From positions 19,689 through 83,688 of the forward strand of contig JANXCE010000004.1 in assembly GCA_025059715.1 (NCBI GenBank): a stretch of DNA of 64,000 bases. Direction: 5' to 3'. This DNA comes from Caldimicrobium sp. GTDB lineage: Bacteria > Desulfobacterota > Thermodesulfobacteria > Thermodesulfobacteriales > Thermodesulfobacteriaceae. The notes beneath the pieces were generated by a model, which had not been told where the DNA came from, did not search any database, and was given only the letters and a program-made list of their open reading frames with translations. A program made the translations under genes and the position numbers. Positions within the stretch are counted from its first letter, which is position 1. Each line of letters opens with the position of its first letter. Shown here one piece after another: positions 23,954 through 31,815 of this stretch.

Positions 23954-24385
23954 ATGTTAAGGAGGAAAGGACGGGAAATTGCCTTACAGATCCTATACTT
24001 AATCGATGTAGTAGGATTAGATGTTGATAGAGCTTTAGAGACCTATTACAAATACCTCAACATTGAAGATGAAAGGGCCTTTGAGTTTGGCAGGAGCTTA
24101 GTAAAGGGAGTTGTAGCCCATAAGGAGCAACTTGATAATTATATAAAGAGGTATACCCCCTCTTGGCCTTTAGAACGATTAAATCTTACTGATAGAAACA
24201 TTTTGCGCATAGCTCTATATGAATTCTTTTACTGCCCTGATATTCCCTATGTTGTCAGTATAAATGAGGCTGTAGAGCTTGCTAAGACCTTTAGCACTGA
24301 TGAATCCCCTGCTTTTATCAACGGAGTTTTAGATCAAATTTACAAAAATGAAATTCAGTCCCAAGAAAGGAGACTTTTTAAATAG
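23954..24385 (+). CDS. nusB: Transcription antitermination protein NusB
   Basis: 143 residues, all helical. Arg-rich start LRRKGREIALQILYLID, RYTPSWPLERLNLTDRNILRIALYEF and the ending VSINEAVELAKTFSTDESPAFINGVLDQI are diagnostic. Binds boxA RNA with S10 in rRNA antitermination. ATG 23954 is 4 nt after the gap stop; an earlier in-frame start at 23930 would only add residues unlike NusB. Confidence 0.93.
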   Translation: MLRRKGREIALQILYLIDVVGLDVDRALETYYKYLNIEDERAFEFGRSLVKGVVAHKEQLDNYIKRYTPSWPLERLNLTDRNILRIALYEFFYCPDIPYVVSINEAVELAKTFSTDESPAFINGVLDQIYKNEIQSQERRLFK

Positions 24386-25229
24386 GCTTTTAAGCCCTTC
24401 CTTTTGGGAGGACCTCTCTTCTTTTCGGAGCAGGGAGAAGAGTGCCTATCTCAAAAGTGATTTTTGGAACCTTGTAGCGGAGGATTATGATGCCCTGGAA
24501 GAGAGTTCCTTTTATAAAACTATGCAAGAGGATATCATATTGGAGATGGAAAGACGAGGGGCACTGCAAAGGAATTTTACTTTTTTTGATGTCTGCTGTG
24601 GCACAGGGTCTTATGCCTTAAGGATTGCCCCTAAGGTGGCCCAAGTCTATGCCTTAGATATTTCTCCCTCCATGCTTGAAATCCTTTCTAAAAAAGCCAG
24701 AGAAAAGGACATAAAAAACTTGGAGATTATTGAAGCAGATTGGAGAAACTATAAGCCACCTCATATTTATGATACGGTATTTGTCTCTATGACTCCTATT
24801 TTAAGAGATTTAGGGGAAGTGAAGCGCCTAATTCAATGTGCCAAGAGGTTTTTTGTTGTGGTTCAATGGGCAGGTTTGAGAAAGAACCCCTTGGCAGAAG
24901 AGGTGGAACAGATTTTTTTTAAGAGAAAAAAAACCGAAGAAAATTTAGGATTTTTCTTAATTTTTAATTATCTTTATACCTTAGGCATCCCTGGGGATGC
25001 AAAGTTCTACGAGGGATATTTTGAGAGAAAAACAACCCTTGAAAAATTCTGGAAAAGGCTTAAGTTCCGCTTAGTTGCTAAGGGATATAGTATTGGGCCA
25101 AAAAAAGAGAGAGATATAATAAAATTTTTAGAGAAAAGTGCCAGAGAGGGAATCATAGAGACAAAGACAGAAGTTAGAATTGGAGCTCTATTTTTGAAGA
25201 TCAAGGAGGGCAAAAGTGGAAACTTTTGA
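24348..25229 (+). CDS. Class I SAM-dependent methyltransferase, substrate unknown
   Basis: 293 residues. Motif I FFDVCCGTGSYALRIA, acidic loop VYALDISPSMLEIL, then IEADWRN and a motif IV-like TVFVSMTPIL. This layout is shared by many small-molecule and tRNA methyltransferases and does not assign a target. The start overlaps nusB by 38 bases; no later start codon exists before the conserved part. It is followed by a small metal-binding gene. Confidence 0.75.
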   Translation: MKFSPKKGDFLNRLLSPSFWEDLSSFRSREKSAYLKSDFWNLVAEDYDALEESSFYKTMQEDIILEMERRGALQRNFTFFDVCCGTGSYALRIAPKVAQVYALDISPSMLEILSKKAREKDIKNLEIIEADWRNYKPPHIYDTVFVSMTPILRDLGEVKRLIQCAKRFFVVVQWAGLRKNPLAEEVEQIFFKRKKTEENLGFFLIFNYLYTLGIPGDAKFYEGYFERKTTLEKFWKRLKFRLVAKGYSIGPKKERDIIKFLEKSAREGIIETKTEVRIGALFLKIKEGKSGNF

Positions 25230-25422
25230 AATTACTGTTGAAGGTATGACCTGTGAACACTGTGTAAGAAGGGTAGAAAGAGCACTTCTTAGCACTGGGA
25301 AGGCACACAATGTGAAGGTGGATCTATCAACGGGTAAAGTTATCTTTGAGAAAGAGGAGTCTCTCACCTTAGAGGAGATAAGAAGTCTACTTGAAGGTTA
25401 TGGTTATCAGGTCAAGGCTTAG
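25216..25422 (+). CDS. Heavy-metal-associated (HMA/CopZ-like) domain protein
   Basis: 68 residues, GTG start with AAGGAGGG 6 nt upstream. One HMA domain with GMTCEHC (Met11, Cys13, Cys16 region) and the closing GYGYQVKA. Binds Cu(I) or a similar soft metal and passes it to a transporter or enzyme; no P-type ATPase is adjacent. Overlaps the methyltransferase by 14 bases and precedes cmk by 2 nt. Confidence 0.85.
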   Translation: METFEITVEGMTCEHCVRRVERALLSTGKAHNVKVDLSTGKVIFEKEESLTLEEIRSLLEGYGYQVKA

Positions 25423-25424
25423 AG

Positions 25425-26120
25425 ATGGAGACCTTTGTTATAACTATTGATGGACCAGCAGGAGCTGGGAAGACCACAGTAGCTAGAGCCTTAGCGCAGA
25501 GAATCAATTTTGTCCTTTTAGAATCTGGGGCCCTTTATCGTTTTATAACTTGGCTTTTATGGAAAAGGGGCATAGAGATTCAAGACTTTGCCTCAAAGGA
25601 AGAGTTGAGAAACTACCTTAAGTCTCTTTTGTCAAAGTTGGAGGTGAGGCTTACATCCTTTGGAACAAAGGTAATATTTGAAGGAAAGGAGCTATCGGAG
25701 GAATTGAGAAGAAAGGAGGTTGAGGATAGGGTTTCCCATGTTTCCGCGGAAATTACAGTGCGAGATGTGGTTAACGAATATCTCAGAGTTCTTGTTGAGG
25801 GAAAGAAGGTTATTACTGAAGGGAGAGATATGGGCACGGTGGTTTTTCCCAGCGCCAAGCTTAAAATCTTTTTAACTGCAGATCTTGAAGTAAGAGCCAA
25901 AAGACGGTTTCAAGACACAAAAGATAGAGATTTTAAAGGAGTGTTAAAAAATATCCATCAGAGAGATGTTCTTGACTCTCAGCGTCAATACGCACCTTTG
26001 AGGAAAGCTGAAGATGCAATAGAGATAGATACTACTAATCACAGTGTAGAGGAAGTGGTAGAGCAAATAGTTTGCCTTGTGGAGAGGGCTATGAGATGGG
26101 AGGAAGAGGGGAAACCTTAA
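25425..26120 (+). CDS. cmk: Cytidylate kinase
   Basis: 231 residues, P-loop kinase: IDGPAGAGKTTVARALA, ESGALYRFITW (the 'xDTGAMYRA' site, here ES), EGRDMGTVVFPSAKLKIFL and RRFQD...RDxxDSQR. Phosphorylates CMP/dCMP. The catalytic site 'DTG' is changed to 'ESG', unusual but otherwise the protein is complete. A start inside its 3' end (26096) opens the next HNH gene. Confidence 0.9.
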   Translation: METFVITIDGPAGAGKTTVARALAQRINFVLLESGALYRFITWLLWKRGIEIQDFASKEELRNYLKSLLSKLEVRLTSFGTKVIFEGKELSEELRRKEVEDRVSHVSAEITVRDVVNEYLRVLVEGKKVITEGRDMGTVVFPSAKLKIFLTADLEVRAKRRFQDTKDRDFKGVLKNIHQRDVLDSQRQYAPLRKAEDAIEIDTTNHSVEEVVEQIVCLVERAMRWEEEGKP

Positions 26121-26413
26121 CCTTAGAGGAGCACATAAAAAGAGAGCGGGCTAAAGCCAGGGCCCTCAGAAAGACTCGCTGGTGGAGAAGGAAAGTGGAA
26201 AGGGGGATTTGTTTTTATTGTGGAAAGAGGGTTTCTCCCGAGGAACTAACCATGGATCATCGGCTTCCTCTAAGTCAATGGGGGTATTCAAGTAGGGAAA
26301 ATATTGTGCCCGCTTGTAAGGATTGTAACACTAAGAAAAAGTATATGGCTCCCTGGGAGTGGGAGGAATATATAAAGGCCCTGCGAGGAGAGGGAAAGCT
26401 ATGTGTGGAATAG
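26096..26413 (+). CDS. Small HNH endonuclease domain protein
   Basis: 105 residues, essentially only a zinc HNH domain: CFYCGK, LTMDHRLPLSQWGYSSRENIVPACKDCNTKK. A basic N-terminal helix (KRERAKARALRKTRWWRRK) could bind nucleic acid. ATG 26096 lies inside cmk with GTGGAGAGGG upstream; the end overlaps glmS by 13 bases. No toxin partner or methylase is adjacent. Function unknown, but tight packing between cmk and glmS suggests a resident gene. Confidence 0.75.
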   Translation: MGGRGETLTLEEHIKRERAKARALRKTRWWRRKVERGICFYCGKRVSPEELTMDHRLPLSQWGYSSRENIVPACKDCNTKKKYMAPWEWEEYIKALRGEGKLCVE

Positions 26414-28242
26414 TAGGGTATTTAGGAGATAGACCTCTTTTGCCGGTCCTTTTAGAGGGCTTAAGAAGACTCGAGTATAGGGGTTATGACTCTGCAGGAG
26501 TAGTCTATCTTAGGGGTAATACTCTGGAAATTAAGAAAGTTAAGGGTAGGGTTTACGATCTTGAAGAGAGGCTTTTTCAGATGGATCACAGGGGTATAAA
26601 ATCTCCTGGTCTTGGGCATACTCGTTGGGCCACTCATGGAGAACCCTCCGATGAGAACGCCCATCCTCATTTTGATTGCAGGGGAAAACTTGCCCTGGTT
26701 CATAATGGTATCATTGAGAACTATTATAAACTAAAAAGAAGGCTCATAGAAAGGGGACATAAATTTAACTCTGAGACTGACACAGAAGTCATAGTGCATT
26801 TAGTTGAGGATTACTTACTGGAAGGATTACCACTTTTAGATGCTTTTTTGAGGACTCTGAGAGAACTTCAGGGTGCCTTTGCTTTAGCTATGATCTCTGC
26901 GGAGGAGCCTGATAAGATTTTAGTTGCTCGCTATCAGAGCCCCCTGGTCATAGGAATTGGCGAAGATGAATTGTTTTTGGCCTCAGATATTCCTGCTCTT
27001 TTACCCTTTACCAAAAAGATGGTTTTTCTTGAAGATAGAGAGGTAGCCCTTTTACAAAAAGGCACTTTGCAGATCTTTGATTTTGAGGGAAGATCCAGAC
27101 ACTACACTTTGAAGGAAATCTATTGGGATCTTTCTCAGGCTGAGAAGGGAGGTTATCCCCACTTTATGTTAAAGGAAATCCTTGAACAACCCCAAGCCCT
27201 GCAGAATACCCTGATGGGAAGAATTGATCTTAACACCGGAGAGGTTGATTTTTCTAAAGAAGGCTTAACCAAAGAATGGCTAAGTCCTATAAATAAAATC
27301 TATATTGTAGCTTGTGGCACTTCTTATCATGCAGGATTAGTGGGAAAATATCTCTTAGAGAGGGTCATAAATCTTCCCCTTGAAGTTGAGCTTGCTTCAG
27401 AATTTCGATATCGAAACCCCCATGTTACTGAAAAGACCCTTTTTATTGGTATTTCCCAATCAGGAGAGACCGCAGATACTTTAGCCAGCTTAAGATTGGC
27501 AAAAGAGAAAGGAGCTAAAGCTCTATCAATTTGTAATGTTTTAGGGAGCACCATAACAAGGGAAAGTGATATAGTGCTCTACACTCAGGCAGGTCCTGAG
27601 ATAAGTGTAGCCTCAACCAAAGCCTTTACCACGCAGGTGTTAATATTTATCCTTCTTTCCCTTTATTGGAGTAAACTTTTAGACAAGAACTATGAGAAAT
27701 CCCTCATTGAAAAGCTTTTAGCTCTACCATCCCATCTGGGCCAATTTTTGGAGAGGATTAGGCCCAAAATCAAGGAGATTGCCAAGCATTGGTATCATGC
27801 CAAGGATTTTTTATATTTGGGTAGAAACATCCTTTATCCAATAGCCTTGGAAGGTGCTTTGAAGCTTAAGGAAATTGCCTATATTCATGCGGAGGGCTAT
27901 GCGGCTGGAGAGATGAAGCATGGTCCTATTGCTCTAATTGAAGATACAGTTCCTACAGTAATACTTTCTGCCAAAGAGACAGGGGTGATCTTTGATAAAA
28001 CCCTTTCCAATGCGGAGGAGATTAAATCCAGAAGGGGGCCTCTCATTGGTGTAATCACTGAAGGGTCCCCAGAATTTCAAAAGCTCTGTAAGGATTATAT
28101 CGAAATACCCAGGACCCATTATGAGTTTTTACCTTTATATTATGTTTTACCCTTGCAACTTTTAGCCTATGAAATGGCAGTGCTAAGGGGTTGTGATGTG
28201 GATAGACCAAGAAATTTAGCTAAGAGTGTAACGGTAGAATAA
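26401..28242 (+). CDS. glmS: Glutamine-fructose-6-phosphate aminotransferase
   Basis: 613 residues. The N-terminal nucleophile Cys2 is in MCGIVGYLGD after Met removal; HTRWATHGEPSDENAHPH belongs to the glutaminase half. Two SIS domains follow (CGTSYHAG...; GISQSGETADTL; NILYPIALEGALKLKEIAYIHAEGYAAGEMKHGPIALI) and the ending PRNLAKSVTVE. Makes glucosamine-6-phosphate for peptidoglycan and LPS. Start fixed by the required Met-Cys. No glmS ribozyme is possible, since the upstream DNA is coding. Confidence 0.97.
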   Translation: MCGIVGYLGDRPLLPVLLEGLRRLEYRGYDSAGVVYLRGNTLEIKKVKGRVYDLEERLFQMDHRGIKSPGLGHTRWATHGEPSDENAHPHFDCRGKLALVHNGIIENYYKLKRRLIERGHKFNSETDTEVIVHLVEDYLLEGLPLLDAFLRTLRELQGAFALAMISAEEPDKILVARYQSPLVIGIGEDELFLASDIPALLPFTKKMVFLEDREVALLQKGTLQIFDFEGRSRHYTLKEIYWDLSQAEKGGYPHFMLKEILEQPQALQNTLMGRIDLNTGEVDFSKEGLTKEWLSPINKIYIVACGTSYHAGLVGKYLLERVINLPLEVELASEFRYRNPHVTEKTLFIGISQSGETADTLASLRLAKEKGAKALSICNVLGSTITRESDIVLYTQAGPEISVASTKAFTTQVLIFILLSLYWSKLLDKNYEKSLIEKLLALPSHLGQFLERIRPKIKEIAKHWYHAKDFLYLGRNILYPIALEGALKLKEIAYIHAEGYAAGEMKHGPIALIEDTVPTVILSAKETGVIFDKTLSNAEEIKSRRGPLIGVITEGSPEFQKLCKDYIEIPRTHYEFLPLYYVLPLQLLAYEMAVLRGCDVDRPRNLAKSVTVE

Positions 28243-28267
28243 AGTCATTAATGAAAGGAGGAGGGAT

Positions 28268-28471
28268 ATGGAATGTAAAAGAGAAAAGAACTTAAGAAGA
28301 TGCAACTGCTCTTATGACCCCTGTTCCAAAAAAGGTATTTGTTGTGAATGTTTACATTATCATTTGAGAATGCGTCAACTTCCTGCTTGTGCCTTTCCGA
28401 AAGAGGCAGAGGCAACCTATGATCGCACCTTCGAGCACTTTGCCAGATTGGTAAGAGAGGGGAAGGTGTAG
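28268..28471 (+). CDS. Small cysteine-rich cytosolic protein (DUF6485-like)
   Basis: 67 residues with eight cysteines, six in the first 30 residues (CKREK, CNCSYDPCSKKGICCECLHYH) and one in LPACAF. The ending FEHFARLVREGKV is typical of the family I know as DUF6485, found in anaerobes. Likely binds a metal or Fe-S cluster; function unknown. GGAGGAGGG lies 2-10 nt upstream of the ATG. Sits between glmS and rsfS. Confidence 0.7.
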   Translation: MECKREKNLRRCNCSYDPCSKKGICCECLHYHLRMRQLPACAFPKEAEATYDRTFEHFARLVREGKV

Positions 28472-28472
28472 T

Positions 28473-28841
28473 ATGGAAGAACGGATCGAAACTATTGTTA
28501 AGTTACTTTCAGATAAAAAAGCGGAGGATATCTTGGTTTTAGATGTCCGCTCCAAGGTTAGCTATGCGGACTATTTTATCATCTGTAGCGCCCACTCTAC
28601 AAGACATGCTCAGGGTATCTCTGATTATGTAGTTGGGGAATTGGAAAAGTTTAACATTAAGCCCTTAGGGATTGAAGGCTGGGAGACAGGAAATTGGATT
28701 ATTTTAGATTATAACACTATAATAGTCCATATCTTTTTTGAGCCTATCAGAGGCCTCTATGCTCTGGAAGAACTGTGGTCTGAATCTCCTCCGCGAAGGC
28801 GACAAAGGATTCTTCCTCTGGAAAGAGAGACCTTTCAATAG
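28473..28841 (+). CDS. rsfS: Ribosomal silencing factor RsfS
   Basis: 122 residues: DILVLDVRSKVSYADYFIICSAHSTRHAQGI, the 'GIEGWETGNWIILDYNTIIVHIF' core and the 'REFYALEELW' site (here RGLYALEELW). Binds L14 on the large subunit and blocks subunit joining in starvation. Its last 95 bases overlap, on the opposite strand, the end of hflX; both C-termini look genuine. Confidence 0.93.
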   Translation: MEERIETIVKLLSDKKAEDILVLDVRSKVSYADYFIICSAHSTRHAQGISDYVVGELEKFNIKPLGIEGWETGNWIILDYNTIIVHIFFEPIRGLYALEELWSESPPRRRQRILPLERETFQ

Positions 28842-30498
28842 CCCCTAAAAGTTCATCAAGGTTATAGCCTGTTTTGGCAGAAATAGCAATTCCTTGATAT
28901 TGTTTTGAAATTCTTGCTAAAAATGAGGCTGAGAAGTTTTCGCTTTTTTCTAAGAGATCCACTTTATTAAAAACTCTTAGACGAGGTGCCTGCAGGAGAT
29001 TCATTTCCTCCAGGATAGACTCTACAGTTTGGATGTGGGTTTCCCAATCTCCATGACTTATGTCAATGAGATGTAGGAGAAGATCCGCATTGTAGAGTTC
29101 TTCTAAGGTAGCTTTAAAGGCTTTTTTTAGATCCTCAGGAAGGTCTCGAATAAAGCCAACAGTATCAGTTAGGAGAAAGAATTTGTTATTTTTAGTCTTA
29201 ACTAATTTTGTTACAGGATCAAGGGTTGCAAAGAGTTTGTCTTCCGCTAAGTAGTTAGCCTTAGAGAGTCTATTTAGTAAAGTGGTTTTTCCTGCATTTG
29301 TATAACCGATAAGGACCACCACCTTGTAGTCAAGCCTTTTTCTTCTACTTCTACGTAATTCTCTCTCGGAAGATATTTTTTCCAGCTCTTTTTCAAGTTT
29401 TGCCAGGCGATCTTTAATTCTTCTTCTATCCACTTCCAGTTTAGTTTCTCCTGGTCCTCTTCCACCAATCCCTCCTGTGAGTCTGGAAAAAGCATCGTCT
29501 TTGGCTCTAAGTCTCGGAAGAGCATAGCGCAGTTGGGCCATCTCTACTTGAATTTTTCCTTCTCTTGATTTTGCCCTTTGGGCAAAAATATCTAATATAA
29601 GCTGAGTGCGATCAATAACACGGAGATCGGTTGCTTCTGTTAAAGCTCTAACCTGAGAAGGGGAAAGTTCTCTATCAAAAATAAGGAGATTAGCTCTACT
29701 TCTCATAGCTTGAATCATAACCTCAAGGAGTTTACCTTTACCTATTACATAGCGAGGATCAAGAGAGGTGCGCTTTTGCACTATCTCTCCAACCACATTA
29801 ACTCCTGCGGTTTTAGCAAGCTCTCTGAGTTCACTAAGACGTTCTTCCCAATCATGCGTTTGAGGCTCTCTAACGAGAATAAGAAGCGCCCTGTCCTCTG
29901 TATCCTTGACATTCTTTAGGGGTTGAATTCTTTCAAGTTCATCCTCTAAGTTTTTAATAAGTTCAAGGAAATTCTCTTTTAGGTCCCAGACATAGCGAGG
30001 TTTAAGGAAAAAGAAGAACTGATTCTCTTCCTCAGCCAGAGAGGCTTGAAAGAAGTCTTTATGAGGTAGGATATGGGCAAGATATATCTTTCCCGGCTCG
30101 CCCTTTTCATTAACCTCAAGAGCTCCCACTAAATCCAACCTTAAAAAAGCAAGATCTATGAGGTCCTCCTGATCTAAGCCCGAATTTTTTGAATTCCTAA
30201 CAAGGTGTGTATGGATCAACCGAAGTCCCTTTAGTCTGGAAACATAATCTCTATATCCTCGCAGTTCAGGGATCTCTATTTGATTAAAGGTTCCAAGGAT
30301 AACATAATCGATTTCTCCTTTTCTATTGATAAGAAGACCTATTTGACGATTGAGTTGAGAGGAGAGCTCTGCTAATTCCCACACAAGCTCAGGGGAAATT
30401 ATTGTCTGAGGAGGGACCTTTCTATAGTAGAGCTTTTCTAATTTTCTTATTTCGCTTGGTTTTAGACCCTGTAAATTACCGTAAATTACTCTGCTCAA
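28747..30498 (-). CDS. hflX: GTPase HflX
   Basis: 583 residues, TTG start. N-terminal HflX domain (NRQIGLLINRKGEIDYVILG; DPRYVIGKGKLLEV; LLIFDRELSPSQVRALTEATDLRVIDRTQLIL), coiled linker RLTGGIGGRGPGETKLEVDRRRI, G domain (GYTNAGKTTLLNRLS, DTVGFIRDLPEDL, NKVDLL). Longer than E. coli HflX because of about 140 extra N-terminal residues, as in several anaerobes. Splits stalled ribosomes. A GGGGGA lies 3 nt before TTG 30498. Convergent with rsfS, another ribosome-associated factor. Confidence 0.93.
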   Translation of the reverse strand: MSRVIYGNLQGLKPSEIRKLEKLYYRKVPPQTIISPELVWELAELSSQLNRQIGLLINRKGEIDYVILGTFNQIEIPELRGYRDYVSRLKGLRLIHTHLVRNSKNSGLDQEDLIDLAFLRLDLVGALEVNEKGEPGKIYLAHILPHKDFFQASLAEEENQFFFFLKPRYVWDLKENFLELIKNLEDELERIQPLKNVKDTEDRALLILVREPQTHDWEERLSELRELAKTAGVNVVGEIVQKRTSLDPRYVIGKGKLLEVMIQAMRSRANLLIFDRELSPSQVRALTEATDLRVIDRTQLILDIFAQRAKSREGKIQVEMAQLRYALPRLRAKDDAFSRLTGGIGGRGPGETKLEVDRRRIKDRLAKLEKELEKISSERELRRSRRKRLDYKVVVLIGYTNAGKTTLLNRLSKANYLAEDKLFATLDPVTKLVKTKNNKFFLLTDTVGFIRDLPEDLKKAFKATLEELYNADLLLHLIDISHGDWETHIQTVESILEEMNLLQAPRLRVFNKVDLLEKSENFSASFLARISKQYQGIAISAKTGYNLDELLGAIERSLFPEEESFVAFAEEIQTTVLPEHRGL

Positions 30499-30570
30499 TT
30501 TCCCCCGTTTAACTATTTAATTTACTCATTCATTTATTTTAGTCATCTCTTTATGTTCGTCAAGAGTTAT

Positions 30571-30838
30571 GCATGAGTCCATAGGATTTTAAACTGAAGG
30601 GAATTCTCATTAAATTTGTGGAAAATCCACTCCAAAGGTGATTACGGTCCCAAGCCCGAAACTTACACCAAAAAGTCACACCACTCCTACTCGATAAATA
30701 ACTATATCCATAGTAATCTAAAGGCGACTTCTTTTCATCGAAAGATGTAACCTTAATTGCTTCAAGATTCTAACAGCATCTCTAAGTCTTTGAATGGGAG
30801 AAGGGGTTAGTGAGAAGCTAAAAGCCTTGAACTTATGC
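30571..30838. mobile_element. 268-bp MITE-like deletion derivative with terminal inverted repeats
   Basis: Left end GCATGAGTCCATAGGATTTT (30571 on) and right end, read on the minus strand from 30838, GCATAAGTTCAAGGCTTTTA: matching at most positions with one gap. The interior resembles both ends of the element at 31816-32627 (for example the stretch after 30717 and that after 32463), including a scrap of the same transposase on the minus strand (LSSRSG...FW.KF). It is an internally deleted, non-coding copy. GTCAAG lies 6 nt outside the left end. Confidence 0.65.
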
Positions 30839-30844
30839 ACCCCC

Positions 30845-31185
30845 CTTCCACAAACTTTCCATGTAGGGTTGAAATCAGAGACATGATTCTTCCCAGCTAC
30901 AGAGCCCCTCAAATGCGACGTTTAGAGTGCCCATGGCAGTAGTTGTGGGATTACCTTAATTAGGAAGAATGCTTACCTTATTGGTCCCATTGGAGATATC
31001 TTTTGCTCTTTCACTTATACATTAGGCTATGGTTATATTGGCGCAAGCTGAAATAAGGGGCATGGCATAGAAATTTTCGTTTTATCTTGAGACCTTGAAT
31101 AGAAACAGAAATAGCAAGAGCGGAGATGATAGATGATATGGTGATGTAAATAATAAGCTAATTAAATGAAATCATTTGTTTCAGG
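30845..31185 (-). pseudogene. Degenerate type IV pilin pseudogene
   Basis: Minus-strand reading with several stops and at least one frameshift. From about 31155 it gives LIIYITISSIISALAISVSI, recalling the pilin N-terminal helix, then YAMPLISACANITIA, which parallels YALPIARACAMDIV of the intact pilin upstream, and further on GNPTTTAMGTLNVAFEGLC. The prepilin leader and GFTLVE site are missing. It looks like a second pilin gene, once downstream of the intact one, now decayed next to a small mobile element. Confidence 0.5.
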
Positions 31186-31197
31186 AAATTTTATAGG

Positions 31198-31222
31198 TAG
31201 CAGAGGGAAGCCCCCTCTGCTA
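31198..31222 (-). terminator. Hairpin after the pilin gene
   Basis: Perfect 10-bp stem TAGCAGAGGG/CCCTCTGCTA with a 5-nt loop, 7 nt past the pilin stop on the minus strand. The following bases are A/T-rich but not a clean U-run, so it may be a weak terminator or a stabilising 3' hairpin. Confidence 0.5.
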
Positions 31223-31228
31223 TAGAAA

Positions 31229-31657
31229 TTATTCAACTGTGCATTTTACAGACTGATTCTCGTACACACATTTTGCTTTATATTCATCAACACCAGCAAG
31301 GGTTGCGGTAACTAATGTTAGGGTGGTATTAGATACAGTTCCATCATTTTGGCATTGTTTGTTGTTGAAATTATTCTGAAGGGTTACATCTCCTCCGGCT
31401 GATTGTCTTGTTTCTGGGTGACAATTTGGAGTGGCATTACTGGTGAACTGTTGTCCTGGATTTTCTACACACCAGGAAACAATATCCATGGCACAAGCTC
31501 TGGCAATTGGCAAGGCATAACTGGCAACCCTGGCTTTTGTTTGATACTTCATGTACTGGGGAATAGCAATACTTGCCAAAATGGCAATAATAGCGATAAC
31601 GATTAAAAGCTCAACCAAAGTGAAACCCCCTCCTTTAGATCTCTTTACTTTACTCAT
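31229..31657 (-). CDS. Type IV pilin / pseudopilin, cysteine-rich
   Basis: 142 residues. Class III leader MSKVKRSKGGG with prepilin-peptidase cleavage before FTLVELLIVIAIIAILASIAIP (Glu5 present), then the exposed domain with six cysteines (CAMDIVSWC, NCH, QCQ, KCVYENQSVKC) that could form disulfides. Two ATGs are adjacent; 31657 has the better 6-nt spacing from GGAGG (complement of 31664-31668). No pilus assembly genes are nearby. A decayed paralogue follows downstream. Could be a fibre subunit or minor pilin. Confidence 0.88.
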   Translation of the reverse strand: MSKVKRSKGGGFTLVELLIVIAIIAILASIAIPQYMKYQTKARVASYALPIARACAMDIVSWCVENPGQQFTSNATPNCHPETRQSAGGDVTLQNNFNNKQCQNDGTVSNTTLTLVTATLAGVDEYKAKCVYENQSVKCTVE

Positions 31658-31815
31658 CATACACCTCCGTTTTTAATTTTTTATATCATGAAAATCAATC
31701 AGTATATTTTTAAGTCAATTTATTTTTGAGATTTAGATCTTTGTTTAACATTAACTCCCTATTTTATAGTTTATTTTTCCTTTTTACTTTATAACCAGAG
31801 AAAGTCAAGCTTAAT

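Noticed and set aside
30831..30846. Target-site duplication around the 268-bp element
   Set aside because: The bases just outside its right end (ACCCCCC) do not repeat those outside the left end.
31400..31610. Plus-strand frame opposite the pilin gene
   Set aside because: Antisense of a convincing pilin with leader, helix and ribosome binding site.
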